Source: Patagioenas fasciata
Lineage: Eukaryota; Chordata; Aves; Columbiformes; Columbidae
Direction of reading: 5' to 3'
DNA: 64,000 nucleotides
Assembly: GCF_037038585.1 (NCBI RefSeq)
Contig: NC_092525.1
Coordinates: 31,832,367-31,896,366 of the forward strand
The position numbers were made by a program, and so were the translations under genes. The first letter of the stretch is position 1; each line of letters begins with the position of its first letter. Below, in pieces: positions 24,101 to 39,100 of this stretch. Below the pieces are notes generated by a model. That model ran no database searches. It saw only the letters and a list, made by a program, of their open reading frames with translations, and was not told where the DNA came from.

Positions 24101-27100
24101 AGTTTGACAGTGGTCCAGACAAATTAATCCAAGCATCTTACCAAGTCAAATACAATGCAAAAAAGATGAAAAAGTAGGTATAACATTTTGAGAAAATAGA
24201 TTATATTGTTGCTAAGAGCTACTGTTTGTTTATCTTTAAAACTAGTTATTCAGTATTTTATTTTGAATTTTTCATTTTTAAATCTTTTTGGTGTTTTATA
24301 CTATAAACAGTTAAAACTGAAGTTCTGTCTGCAAGAAAATTCTTCTAAAGTACGATTTGCTGTTTTTCTTAGATGTAATAAAGCTATATCTCATTTGTAA
24401 GCATAGCCTAAAAAACTCTTGAAGCAGGTACAAGTTATGGGGAATTACAGCACTTATGTAAACAGGATCTGAATAGAAAAAGCAGGGAATGGCTCAGAGG
24501 GGGGGTGGGTTTGGTTTTTTTTGAAGGAGGGAAAGGAGATTAAATTTAATGATCTGGCCTGAATTCTTAAGAGTTTATTTCTCAGAAACTGGCAAAGTAT
24601 TCTCAGTGCTAAAGAGTGCATGTATGGTCAAGATTAGTGCTGTTTAAAAATGAAAGTTAAACTTTGTTGTACCATTGATAATTGTTACATAACTTTGATT
24701 TGGGCTTTGAAATCCAGAGCATAATCTACTTTTAAGGTTAGTGGCATGTATTCTCTTGTCTGCCTTTGGTAAACTGTTTTGATAAGCCAAGCTACACATA
24801 TTGTGCTTTTCCAGGTTTAAGTTTGGCAATTCTCCAGTTAGTTGTAATGGCTGGTACATCCACTGTTCCTGCACTGCAGATTGTGCATTGAAGTTGAATT
24901 TGCCAGTCCTTCTGTCACTGGCCTATGATCGGTGCTGTAGAGCGAGCAGTCTTCTCTAAAGCAGAAGCAGTAACAAAGCTTTCCGGACATTTTCTCTGGA
25001 AGCCAATAAAAGTGTATGTAGTTTAAAGTCCTGCCATTCCAAGACTAGACTTCTGTGGTTGCCTTCTGCAGAGGCATTGTTTATCTCAGCTTGTTTTTTC
25101 TTGTTGCCGCCTTTTTCAATTGGGACCATTTTGTGGTTTGCTGGAGAGGGGCCAAAATAGTTTGGTAATTTTAAGATATTTGTCTCAAATCTTTTTGCAT
25201 CTTTCTGTCTTTCACACTTTCCAAGCTCTGTTTTCTTTTGGCTGAATCTATTGAATTGATTATTGTGTAACTACATTGAGTGGTTACTAAAAAATAGCTC
25301 CAAATCGTTGCCACTGGAAATGGATATGAGCAAGCACCAGTGTGCCAGAGGGCTGGTTCAGTCTATTCATATCTGCAGAAGTCTATGTGTTTAAATTTAA
25401 TGTCCAGTCTAAATATTTACAGGAGTGCATTTCAAATGGCCACTTATACAGAGGAAATATCAGTCTGTATCTCTGTTCTATTGTTGTTTGTGAGGTATTA
25501 CACCAACAAGTAATTTATCTGCAGTTTTTCTAATAATAATTTACTGTTTCTAATTTTTAGGTTAGAGAAGGAATACACTACAATAAAGACAAAAGAAATG
25601 GAAGAACAAGTTGAAATTAAAGTAAGAGAGCATCAACAAATATATGGATCAGTTTAATTCCTAGATGTGGGGTTACACATTTGATCTGTATATGTAGCAG
25701 GACATGTAACCGAGGTCCCAAAATTATTTTCTTCCAGCATTTGTATTTGGGATGTCTGTTCATAAAAGACACTTATAGTTAAATTATTGAGACTTCTGCT
25801 GGACATATGAAGAAAAATCTTTGATGGAGACCTGTTGTACTTACTTTTCATTATTTTCTACTGTGTAAAGCTTGATAACAGTTGGCCTCATCAGAGGTTC
25901 TGAATATGAGAGTTTAGATATAGGTGTCCCACACAGGAGGTTTGTAAGACAGATGTTAAGATAGAGCTTATCAGAATGCACTTGAGTGGTTTATCACTGA
26001 TTTTGAGACCTTGACCCAAGATCAAGGGTCTTCTGCCTCCAGTCACTTTTTCTTTTGGAGCTTCAGCAATTGATACATAATGTGAAAAACACCTTTCAGG
26101 TGCAGTTTACTTTTCCCTTTTACTGACTGACCTACTTCTGTGTACTTAAACACTGCATCTTTTAAAATGCTTTTGTGACATAAATAGGCTTTTGCTGGTT
26201 TTTGCTTTTTTTTTTTTTTTCCCTTTTTCACATTTTCTTTCACAGCATGGTGTTTCATCTGGGAAAAAAAAAAAAACCTGCAACAACAAAAACCCCAACC
26301 CAACCAACCAGCCCCAACAACCCAAAGCTGTCTGTTTCTAGATCCTGCTTGGGGACCTTATATAAGCCATTTCTGACTTGCTGTCTTCTGCTAAGAAGTT
26401 CAGCTAGTTTAGGGAGATGCAAAACAAGCACATTGAGTTTTCCTTTCAGCGTGGCAGAATAAAGCGTTACTGAACTGATACCCATGCCTCCATTCTTAGG
26501 GATACAGATCTCTTCTATCTGAATGCTGACTGCTAAACTTTGCAGGAAATGCTTTGGTAAAATATACCATTCAGTATAATTCTTTCTCACTTCTGGAGGA
26601 TCTGAGGTAAATAATTCTTAGTATAACCTTACAGATTCAGTAAATTTTAATGTATAATTTCACATAAATTATGGGGAGGAAAAAGAAGGAAACCTTGTAG
26701 CTTCCTCAAGAGCCTGTGCTAGTGCAGGGGTGCACTTCTGTGTACATGACCATGCAGCCTGTGTCCGGCCCTGTTTCTGAAGAGGCTGTCGAGTCCCTGT
26801 GGTTCACCTGCACACTCGCTGCTTTCACTTAATGTCACACAGATGCTCTCGTACAACACAAGACTTCTCGTCTGTGCTGCCTCAAACTGTTTAAACTCAT
26901 CTTCTGAGTTAGTACACCATACAAAAGGATGATTAAAAGGTCACTATTTTTTCTATTTGTATTGATTTTCATAGATGTGATGAGATCAAAATGTTGTTAG
27001 TTGCTTGGCTTTTATTAGACTTCCAATTTATAACTTGAGAAGTACAATTCTGAACTGTTTACCTTCCAGAGGTTACGAACTGAAAACAGACTCCTCAAAC

Positions 27101-30100
27101 AGCGCATTGAAACGTTAGAAAAAGTAAGTATGTTGGCGATTAAATTTAATCTGTGTTAATTTATACCTAAACTGATGGAAATTTTATTATATACAGTGGG
27201 ACTCTCATGATTGTAGTTTACTGTTTTTTCTTCTAATCCATGGTGTTTACTAACAGTGCTTAGCCAAATAGCATGGCAATAACAAAGCAGTTAGGGTCAG
27301 TGCTTGTAAATGTTGAAGGTGGTTATGTTTGGCTCTTAGTGAACATGAAATCAAACATTTTGACATACCAAACCTCTGTACTGTTTTCTTTCTAAACTAG
27401 AAGCATCTGTTCAAAATCCAGAAGACTACATGAAATAGTGGACTGCTTGGGTGGAAAAGAGGTTATTGTGAAAGAATCCTCAGTTTTGAAAATCTGAAGT
27501 TGCTGGGTGTTCTTACATAGGAGCAAAATGACAGACCTACCAATGGCCAAAGAGAAATGGAGATAAAAGCAGGTTACTTCATTGCTGGCCGGTGCAGCAG
27601 GAGAGAGGTGTTGCTGCAGCGTGCATATTCAGTCCAGGAAGTCTGCTGCCATTAATTTGTTTTACATAGCTTTCAGTTTTTGTAGCGATTTTGGGTACAT
27701 GTGAGGAGAATATCTTTTAAGACTTATTTCTCACAGATTTAGTCTGGAATAGAGTTTTGTTAGGCTTCTTTGTAACTAGATGTATCTTTAAAAGTATGCA
27801 TGATAAGGATTGTCAATACACTGCTGAAATGCAGGCATTGTTCTCCAATGGCCTCTCCTATGTTCTGGTATGATGCTTCCTGTGACAGATCCCATCGGAG
27901 CTGCTCTGCTCTGGAATGAGACTGAGTTTTGTCCATCTTAACCACGAATAGCAACTGTCTTTCAACAAATGGAACTGGATGCTCTTGCGAGTTGCAAAGA
28001 GTTGTTTATGTTTCACAGGGAAGAAAATGGTAAAGGTTCAAGTTGGAGTGACATAACTGAAAGGTGTCACGCTGCAGATGTTAAATCCGTTACAGTTTCT
28101 TGGAAAAAACAGTCAATCTGTGTCAAAGTCTAATGAATTGATTTCTGAAATCAGTTTGGAAAAATGCACATAATGAGGATGTATTGTGAAAGTTGTGACC
28201 AAAAGTACAATTTTATAAACATCTTTGTTTCTAATATTGAAGAACTGATAAAATTAACTGAAAGTGCAGACTCTTTTAAGAAGTTGGAAGCTATAATGAA
28301 TCTTCAATGCTCTTGGCAAATTTATAGTAGTAAATATCCCTATTTTATACTTCACTTGCAGAGTTTGAAATCAGATTTAATTTTTCTTTCATTAGGAAGT
28401 CCATGATGAACTGCCAGATGCTACTGTGTTTGCAAATGCTGTACTTAAACTTTCAGAGTTCATTTTCAGAGTATCTCATTCTGACTGCAATTAAAAATTT
28501 CCAAATGAGAAAGTATTATGTATTAATAAGAATTTCTGAATATTATTATCATAGCAGGATCTGAAAAACAGATCATAAAGTGTGAACAAACACCTTCAGT
28601 TCTCCTATTGGAAACTTATTTTTATTTTAAAATATTTTTTCCTTATGATGATAAGGAAACTTAGATGATTTAGTTGTGATTTCCTTAATGACACAATCTG
28701 AACTTCTAAGTAATAGCTCTTATCAACTAGTTTGAACCTTAATTTTAATAAAAGTTCCAAGGACAAAGATGGTCTGCGAAAAGATATGTTCTCTGTTGTT
28801 TTAGAATCTGCAAAAATTGAGTGCTTTCAAGGGTGATAGAGTAGAAATTAATTAAATGTGCAACTGGTGGGGGGTGGCAGAATGTAGTGCTTGTCAGTGT
28901 GCATAGATGAAAATTTCTTTCTTGCAAAACTTTGGCAAGGAAAGAGAATCCATGAGCTCACTGGAGCTATTCCAAGAGTTCAGTTAAGCCAAATATTAGC
29001 TGTCATAGCTGAAATTTTCTCCTTGTGTCTGTCAGTTTGCAGCATTTAACTTTCCCGCTTCATCTTTTTGGAAGCTTTAGTTCTGCATGAATGCCTCAGT
29101 GCTTAGTAGAGTTTCCTTTGTGCTCAAATTATGCCTTACTTTCATGTGGTGGGTGGACCATAGACCATGTCTTGCATCTGTCTACTAGATCATATCTGAT
29201 AATGTATCAGTAACTTTTGTTAATTAGGGAAGCAAGCCATTCCGATAAAAATACCCAGTCTCCTGTAGGTGGATTTTAAGTGTCAGGGAAATCTGGCTTT
29301 TTGAGACCTCCTAGTATAAAGATGGACTGCATTACACCTGTTGCAGGATGGGCTGCTTCCTGGGACTTTCAGGCTGAGTTGCCTTTATATGAAGAGTTGT
29401 TAATTTTGCAAAAGCAGTTTGTAGAGAAAAATGGGTAGAATTTGGGCATTTTCTTTCTCTCAGCTCTTGGCCTTTTTGTCACTATTATCGCTCCTTTGTT
29501 TTTTGGTTTTTCTTTTCCTTATTCCTATCTGAATTTTTCCTTTGTAGGAAAGTGCTTCCTTGGCAGATAGATTGATACAGGTATAGTCTTTTAGTCTTTT
29601 GCTGTATGACTTTCTTCGTCCTGTCAAAAATACCCCAACTGCTTTAATGCATGCATATTTGCATGCTGTACTGTATCCCTGCTTTGCTGATTTGGAATAA
29701 ATATAGAGCTAATCTCTTACTAGAAACTTGTTTAATTTTGTTTACTAAAAATAAATAAACCAAATCCTTGCACGTTATATTTTTCCTAACCTAATGTAAT
29801 CTTTTGGTACAAATTCCTATGACAAATGGATTCTATGACAATGTATTAACACTGAAATTGAATATTGCAAACTTAAATCTGTGCATGTACGACCGAGTAA
29901 TATTGCATGAAAGGAATTTTATTCAATGCAAGTACGCAATTGTGCTTGCTAAACGGATGCTGAACTTTGTAATAAAAGTACTAAACGAGCTGTTTAGTAC
30001 TACCTTGTCCTAAAATTTCTACCACTTGTAGTCTGTGCTGCTTGCAAAACCAATCTGATGAAATAAGCAGCTAAACATCACAAAGGCAGTCTGTCTTGGA

Positions 30101-33100
30101 TTTGTCCTCAATTGCTTAAAAAAAATTATGTCCAAAGGGACAAGTGACAAGGGCCCAGGAGGCTGAGGAAAACTACCTCATAAAACGGGAGCTGGCCACC
30201 ATCAAACAGCAGAGTGATGAGGCCAATACTAAACTGGAGCAAGCTGAGAATACCATCAGGGAGCTCCAACAGCAGCAGCAATGGGTAAGGAGCCTGGCAG
30301 CACATCATCTCATCTTTTTCACTCACCTGTGTTTATTTTTCCTCATCATGACATGGTCTCTGTGCTGTCCTTGTAAATGCTTGTTCATTGTGATTTGCAT
30401 TTTTAAAATTACACAAATTGGACTGACATGTTGATCTGTTCTTACTGATAGATAACTCTGGATAGATGTAAGTTATTAGTTTAAAAAAAAAAAAGTGACA
30501 AAACACAGCAATCAAACTCAACAACAACAAAAAAATCCAATGCCAAGCCCCACCACTACTGAAGAAATACTAACAAAAAACCACAAAACACCCATTAGGT
30601 AGCTCGTAATGCTAAGAATCTAGCCGTTGCAAATTGTGTCAGTCTGAATAATCAGATTTGAGAATTGATTTGTAATACCTTTACCTAACTTCTCATTTAA
30701 GTCAATCTCTTCCATGTTAACGTTTCTTCTCTGTACCTATATTTTTTTCCTATCATGCTTAAATTTACTGCTTGCAAAAGCAGAAGGGTGTTTTCCTAGA
30801 GTTTGGAATTACAGGACTTTATTAAAAGATGTGGGTCTGTGTCCAGAGAGAGCAGGGAAACAACTTCTAGGAGCTGTTTGCCTTACTGTGTTTGTGTGTA
30901 CTTTGTGTTAGGTCATATAATGTCCAATACTTCAGACTGTTACTGTGAGGCTGAAGTTACTTTCTCTAAGCAACCTGCAAAGTGCTCAGTATGTTTTCTT
31001 GAGAGAGGGAGGGCTGCAGTTCCAGCAGTCTTCACGTGCTGAGCAAGCTGTGTGCCAGCATTGTTGATGTGAATGTGCTCGTGTTGTTTTACGTAAGTGG
31101 TGTGCAACTACTTGACTGAAGCCCTCGGTGCTTCAGGTGTATGAAATACAACTTTCTAGAACTACAGCACACTGGAGCTGCTTACCAGATCTCTTACAGG
31201 CAGTATAGCTGTTTGTTTTACACATCTTCCACCAAAGCCTGAAAATACTTGTATCTCATTTTGGAAGGTGGAGATGAGATTACTGTTAGACTGAAAACAA
31301 ATAATAACTTAAATGCAACATTATAGAAATAGTTTGTTATGTCTGTGTAAAGTATTTCAGTGTAAAAAAAGGTACATCTTTTAGAATAGTTGCAAGGAGT
31401 TACTGAAGAACTGTTACTCTGTAACGTGTAATGCTGCTTTTATGTAACTTGAGCCATTTCTTTAGGGGGAAAAAATGAAGAAATTACGATTAGGAAGATG
31501 GGGGTATTCTAGCAATGCTTTCCAAAATTTTAAGTATGTTGTAATCTTTCAAGTGAAATAAAATAAGAAATGTTTATAGACTTGAGTAGCCGGCTGTTTG
31601 CTGTCAGCTTACAATAGTACACATGCTTTTGGAATGTGTTTATGGAGGCATCCATGTTACTTACCTGCACTCGATTGGAAGTTATTAAAAGGGACTCAAA
31701 TGCTATATTTATGTTTTAGATAACTGATGGGTTAAAACAGCTTTTAAAGCTAATGCTTTTAATTATGATGAGGACCTTATTAAATAGCAATGATGGGGAA
31801 GCCTGACAGCTTGGCTAGGCATGGAAACTGGTCCTGAGCAAAACTATGGGTAACTGTGGATTGCAAAATTGGCTGGATTGGAGCTTTGAGGGCTGAAGAT
31901 TGGACAGGTACTGCAGGAGTGGAGAGTAAGTAAAATGGGGGAATGGGCAGTTAATTTAAGAGCCACCCTTCCTACCCTGCATGCTTGCCGCTTTGTTTGC
32001 CTCCATTTAAATGTGAACATGAGCACAGGAAATAGTCTGACTATGCGTGGAACTGAGGCTGTAAATCCGTGTGGTTGTGAAGGGATTTGTGCCCAGTAGC
32101 TGACTGATTTTGAAATGTAAAGACTAGTGCTGTGGTTTTGAGGACCATCTGAATTAACTTAGACAATGTGGTGAAAGTGTTAAGATGGTTTCAATTAGTG
32201 GTTCCCTAGATTCTGCTGCGTTGGTAGGGTTTGCAATTGAACGGGGTTTTGTTTCCAAGCGTGGAAATAGGAGCAACAAATGTTAACAGCCGCCTGCGCT
32301 TAGGGCTCCACCTAGTGGAGATCCATCCACTTCTGTCGAATTTTGGCATTTCACTTTAGAGTAGACTGATCAATCTTTTTGCCACTCCTGGTGCCAATAG
32401 CTTTGATCTTGGCAATACTACTCTTCAGTATTGTCTTACAAATATTTCCTTTAAGGGAGGGTGTGTGTCCAATTATTTCAGTTTTGTTTATGATTAGCAA
32501 AAGTGATCTTACAGTGAACTTAAAAATGGCTGCATAGTTTACCTGTATTTATTTAAAAGTACAGCATCTGTCCTACATATTTTATGGTCTACATATTTTC
32601 CAATCTTGTTGTCTGTTTCAGCTCATAGAAACTGTAAAGGTCAGGTATGAATTTCTGAATGGGAAAGTAAGAAAAGAACCGCCTAGGGATACTTGTGACT
32701 GCCTGTTCTGAACAACACTGTGGGATTTTAAAAAGCAAATAAACAAAAAACCACCACCAAAAACCACCACCAACTTGTAAAACATGAGGCAGGAGAATTA
32801 AGAGTAGGGGATTTTGTTTTGTTGTTGGTAGAAAAAATATAATCTAAGCCATCATATTTCTAAGGCTACCAAATCCTTTGCAAAAGGTTATGCATTTGTA
32901 TCTAAATATTAGCAAGGGTTTATCCTATCTGTTGTATGAGATTTGATCGCACAGTTGGATGGCTTGAAGGTAAGTGTTCAAGGTGCTTACAGGATGTGTG
33001 TGTGTGCCTGAAGAATTCTCTGTTGCAGCACTTTGCACGGCTGAATACGGAGATGGATAGAGAAGTATTCTTTTGACCGAAGTCCAACACCAGAAGCCAA

Positions 33101-36100
33101 ACTTACATGCAACTTCAATTTTTCCTGTGCTGAATTATCTTTAGGGAGGTTTTAGTTTAACCAGAATGACTTTATTACGAAGTGTTGAATCTACCTAAGA
33201 GAGGTTCTTCTTACCAGTGTTTCTTAGTCAATGGAAGGCTAAGTTCTGCTATAGTGCTTCTCCCAGAAGACCTGAAAGTAGTACTAATGATCATATAATA
33301 AATCACGTAGTAAGTGTCATCAAATGTATTCTACATATTTTGGAGTAATGTAAGGTCATTTGGATGAGAAAAAGGAAGAGAAAAATAATAAGGTTTGAGA
33401 TGGAGACCGCACTTAATTTTACTTTGGAGATGAACTTTTACATCTTAGTAGAGAGCAACTCTGTCAGTGTAAGCTTTTTAAAAACAGTGTACAACCTGTA
33501 CAATTTTTAATATTGATAACTGGGAAAAATAATTGTGAAGCTAATAGTATTTGAAGCTACCTGAACATTTCTCTGAATGGTTTTGCAGAGCATGGTACTA
33601 CTGTCTCTGGCGTGTCTAATCTTTAAATATAGAAACCTACCAAAGGTTTCTGGATGTGGTGGGTAACCAAGGATTAAGAGGAAGGTGTTTTCTTCCTCAT
33701 ACTGCTAGTAAATCAAGAACTGCAGAGAGGAAGTTGTGCCTGACTTCAGCAGAATACAGAATGTTTTATTTTGTGGCATGCTCAGAGCAATGGTATTTGA
33801 GGAGTTAGGGGTGAGAGTAATCAGCCTGTTCTAACCTACTCCTGATAATTATGTGCTGAAGGTTTTTTCTCTGTTCTTTTTCTCCTATTGTTTCTAAATG
33901 AAAAAAGTAGCTTCTGCTGGATGTTAAATATACCTCCAGAACACAAATCTCAGTATTTCCCAGGGGTACTGTCATTTTCAATTATTACCCTGTTCATCGG
34001 TCTGAATGCTTAAAAACTGAATCTGAGAAATGAGAGGCATTTCAAGTTAAAGTGGCTTCACATCTAGTTTTTAAGAAGGCTGTTCAAGTATATTATGTGA
34101 AGACAGAATGTTAATTGATTAAACAATAAGGTGGAAGCATATGTATTTTGCAAGGTAATTCATAGCCATGTATTTGGTTATTGTTACAGCAACTCCATAA
34201 TGCATCTTTTATTTTCAGGACCTCGTGCTGAAATGAATGATAAGAGCATAATAATTGATATAGGGAATATCTGCTTGTGAGTGCAACTTTGTGGAATATT
34301 TCACTTTATTTTACAATATACTTTTTTTAATATTATGTTCTGATTTGCAACCAAAGAGCAGAAAATAAAAATACTGTCTTCAGTTAAGTATTACAGTTAG
34401 TGCTTAAATGCGTAAATGAAGTTAGCTGGGCAGCTGCTGGACAATCTGTTAGTTGCCCTTTGGTATAGAGTACTGGAAAAGCATTCTGTAATTACGTGTA
34501 ATAATCTGTCATCAGCCAAAATTATATTAGGAATGGTTGTATCAGTCTGAGATTTTACTCTTTCTGAGATTTTAAGAAAAGTTGGGGGGAAATAAATCAG
34601 TTGTGTGAAGCCCAGCAAGAACTTGTTTCTTTCAGAGGTATATGGCTGTAGAACTACATTTTTTTGTGGTTTATGTTACAGACATCTTTTCAACACAGCC
34701 AAGAAAAACAGTGTTACTGTGGTTAAAATGTTTAACTGGTGCCTGGAAATCCAGATTCACCTTGTAGTTTCTGTGACAAATTCTAGGGCTTAAGGCAAAT
34801 GTTTAAAAGTGGTTTTACTGCTAAAGAAGTCAGTCTTAAAGTAGTTTTCAAACATTGTTTTGACTATAAGCTTGTGTTACCATTATATACTGAATTATTG
34901 TCTGTTATTTTTTTAAGGAGCACAAATCACAACTTCGAACTTGTGAATATTGTTTTCTAAATCTGTTTCGGTCTTTGCTGTATTTCTTTCTAGTCCATCA
35001 AGACCTGATTTAAAGTGTGCTATGGATGAATAGATAAGTACTCCTAACATAACATACTCCTTAGGCAGGCAAAATCTAAAGACAGATTCAAAGAAGGCAT
35101 GACTTGTGCCTGAAACTGGATAAGTAACTTTTCTACAGTATTCATTACTTACTATTTGATAAATACTAGTTAGATTTTTGTAGTCCAAAACTATTTAGAG
35201 TACATTTACGTATTGTTGTAAAATCAGGATGTGTTCAGCTCTTCAAATCATCTGTTTTCTCTCTATTTCCTGGAAAGTATAAGAGGACTTCTTACCTGAG
35301 GAGAGCACACTGCGTTTGTTCTTGTTCCACAGGCATCATTAGCAGAATCTGGAACAAGAAAAATAGAGTCCATTTAAGGTGCTGTGTGTATCATGCGATG
35401 AACTTGTACAGGCAGCCAGGGAATAAGAAATTGTAGCGTGTTCTCTGCGTATGCATGTTGCCATCTATGAAACTCATGCTCTCATATCATGTGAAGAAAA
35501 ACATAAATTAAGAAATAGTTGTATCTTTAATGAAAATGAGTAGTCTATGGACTTTAAAGTTGCACTGTTAATAAAACTTCATCTATGAATCCAAGTATGG
35601 TATTTATTCTTCACAATGTAGTTAATGCCACCAAAGACATATTAAGTGATTTCCCTTTAAACTTAATTTTCAGGGTTGCTATGCATATACAGTAACTGGG
35701 CAACTATGCTTTGGGGGTTTTAACTCCCAGGTTTTTTTCTAAACCAGTAATTAAAATTCTGATTTAGAATGGCATGACCTGACAAGCAAGTCTGGCAATC
35801 TGCGGTGAATCCCAAGTGATTTTAAAGTGACCCAACACCTTTGAATACAAATGCTTAGTGTAACTTCAGTTGGATATTTCTGTTGAAAGATGCAGTTTCC
35901 TTTAGCAAGTGAATGGATAGATCTCACTTTTAATTCCAGCTAATCAACAGTAAAGAAATAAGTTAATGGTGATTTAACTTACTTGAACAGAACTGTGGTG
36001 GTTTTTTTCCCTTCCCTCTTAAGTTTGGAAAGCATGACCTGAAGTTCTGAACAGCTATTTTATTACTGAGGGAATGTGTTTGGGTGTGCAAAGCCATCTG

Positions 36101-39100
36101 GGAATATAGTATTGGAGTAAGTCCTGTACGGAAAGAACCAAATTTCTTTGTAGCATGGGCCTGTGCTGTCTGTCTAGAAGGGGCTATACTGCTACTTGTG
36201 GCTGGATTTTTCTGATAAATCCACCAGGCTCAGAAGAAATATATATAGTGTGAGCAAGTGAGTGACAAAGTGCAGGAGTGGAAGGGGCAAACCAAAGTGA
36301 TTGTGCGTTGAAGTATACATGGCTTTATTTTAAATCCAAGATTATGGAAAGCTTCTGTTTACTCAGAGTTGAAGTGAGTAGGGATCAAGAGAGAATACTT
36401 TTATTAACCTGGTACTTAGCTGGTCTTTCCTAAACATCTTTTTCTGCATATCATAAAATAATCACAGATCCTCTGAGAATTTTTCGGTTTGGGTAACAAT
36501 GACAGAAAAGTGCTCATCAGTACTAATAGGGGTCTCAGTTTGGTCTTACATATTCGGCCGTGTGGAGGTGCAGTTGTTTGAGAGGCCTAGCATTAGGGGT
36601 CTTACTGTTAGCAGTCTGGATGAACATGTTAGTAGACTTGCATAAGGTAAGCACTTCTGTTGATCTTAAGCTAGTATTTCTACTATTAAGCATTTGAATG
36701 TACTTATTACTCGAAATCTGGCATATAAAACCCCTTTCAAACCATCTGTGCTTCATACTAAACATATTTCTGCAAACTTTGTAGCATAAATGCAGTTCAC
36801 GATACAGTGAAGACTTTGTGCTACAGCTGGAAAAAGAGCTGGTCCAAGCCAGGCTGAGTGAAGCAGAATCCCATTGTGCCTTGAAGGAGATGCAAGATAA
36901 AGTTCTAGAGATGGAAAAGGTAAATCAAACTAGGACCCGCTATATAAAATAGTACTAGAAACAGAATACAGGTCCCTGTCATTCTTTGCAAAACTGTGCT
37001 GTAGGATCTTCTCTTCTATGCTTTCATGACTGCAAGATACTTTTCAAACCTGAAGCTAGCATAGCAAAAACCCTAACATTTGTTTGTACTGGGAAAGGTT
37101 TCTGAAGAACAGATCACTTTTCTCCTGTTCCTCAAGCCCACTGCGATGGAAGACTGCAATTCTGATGGAGTCTTTACAGTAAACATCAATTATTCCAAAA
37201 TTATAATATATCCTGCAATGAGAGCCGCAGACTTAGGGCGAGCATTGAGGTGATGTGAAAGCAAATAGCTTGGGAGGGGAGAAGGAAAGGCTTCAACATT
37301 TCCCATCCCAGATCTGGAGTTCTTGAGTGTCTCCACTGTTTGGTATCAAAATCTCTACTGCTTTTTGAGTGTCATCCCAGCTAGTAATTTATTGATGCCA
37401 GAATTCAAACTGTACTCAAAACAAATGTCAACCTCTATTATACCTTTCTTTGAAGAAAAGTTAACTGGAAAAAAAAAAATAAAAGGAAAAAAATGAAAGA
37501 AATGAAAGAAAAAACCTGCTAATTGACCTAACGTAAAGTATGCTTTTCAGATACTTTTCTATTGGCTTTGGAAATTGTTTCCTCAAGGAAATCTTAAAGA
37601 CATGTAGACTCAGGAGTGTGGCCAGAACTTACTAGCTAATTAGATTAACCCACTGGAGTAAAGATTTTACTTTTTTAATTATCTGAGTGGATTGATGGGA
37701 GTCTGACAAGCTAGTAGTGTGGTAATTTTTACTGTACTGAACACTGGTGGAATTCAGGATCTAAGGTGTTTTTCGAAGTTAAAAAAGTGACTACTTAACC
37801 TTCGTCAGCATGAAGATACCAAACACTGAAAACTTAAAGAAACTGGAGCAGTGGAGGAAGTTCCAGTGTACCAGACAAACTGAGACATACAGCAGTATTT
37901 CAGTCTGTTATAATGAACTTAGGCAGATGAGAAGTGACTGAATTTAACTCAAATTCCTACAAATACAGCTCTTTACTGCTGCTAGTGATGTGTTACGTAA
38001 TTTGGGAAAATTCTGCTCAATCCAAGACTTGCATGGCTATACTTACAATGGTGTAAACATTCAGAAACATACCCTATCACTTTGTATATTTGCCAATATT
38101 TGGATCCCATGATTTTGACACATGGAGATGCTAATAAATGGCTGAGGTGCTGTGTTCTATTAATGTTGATAATGCACTTTACTCTCAACTCTCAAGAAAA
38201 TCTGGCAACTGCCACAGTATTACTTATCTACAAAAATACGTGATTTTGCTGAAAATTACTACTGAGAAATACAGTGGAAAGTGATGAAGCACAGTTCAAC
38301 TTCAGATATTTGGTGACCAATGATTCGATGTAGGCATATTTTAGTTAGGCAGATTATGTCCTTTTCCTTCCCCTCTGTGTTTTTTTTCCCAAACCTCCAT
38401 TGTTTTGCTTCCATCACTGTTTTCCTTTCCCCAGGTCACTCCTGCTATGTGTTTTCCTGTTTTCTGTTTAGCTTTCTCTAGTCTTTCTGCTTTTCCCTGG
38501 TGTATTTTTGTAAACGTCCATGCATCTTCATTTGTAAGACATTTTCCTGACTGACTGTTGTTTATAAATATTAATGGATGGTTCCTTTGTCAACATACCT
38601 TTTTTCCTTTTCAAAGGCAGATGACCTACTTCCCCCAAAATAAATTTCCATTTATTATTTTTCCTATAAGTCTAAAAAAATGTTGTAACTCTAAAGGTGT
38701 AATTTCAGTTCTTCATTTGTTTTACTTTTATCAACTAGCTCAAAATCTTTCGGATTTCTCTCCATATTTTTTATGTGTGCAAAAAACCGTAAATAATACT
38801 TTGTTAGGGATACCATCTGGGGAAATGTGGAAGTCAGAATGCCTAAAACTACTGTGTCAATTTTCTTCTGTATTTAGCAGTTGGAAGATACTTATACGCT
38901 CATTATATCCAGGAACTTTGATTTTTGAGGTATTTTCTTTAGCAAGGGATGTGTAATAAAGAAAGTTTGGTTAGTAATAAGAGTTATCATTCCACGTCTA
39001 TATTCTTGGAGTGGATCTCACCAAGCATAATTTTATTCAAATACATATTTAAGAGGATGGTTCTTGTTGCAGAGGAACAGCTCTCTCCCTGATGAGGAAA

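Noticed and set aside
38558..38956. 132-residue plus-strand ORF, the longest in the window
   Set aside because: Lies wholly in intron 14 in pyrimidine-rich DNA. The translation is Phe/Leu/Ser-rich low-information sequence with no family likeness.
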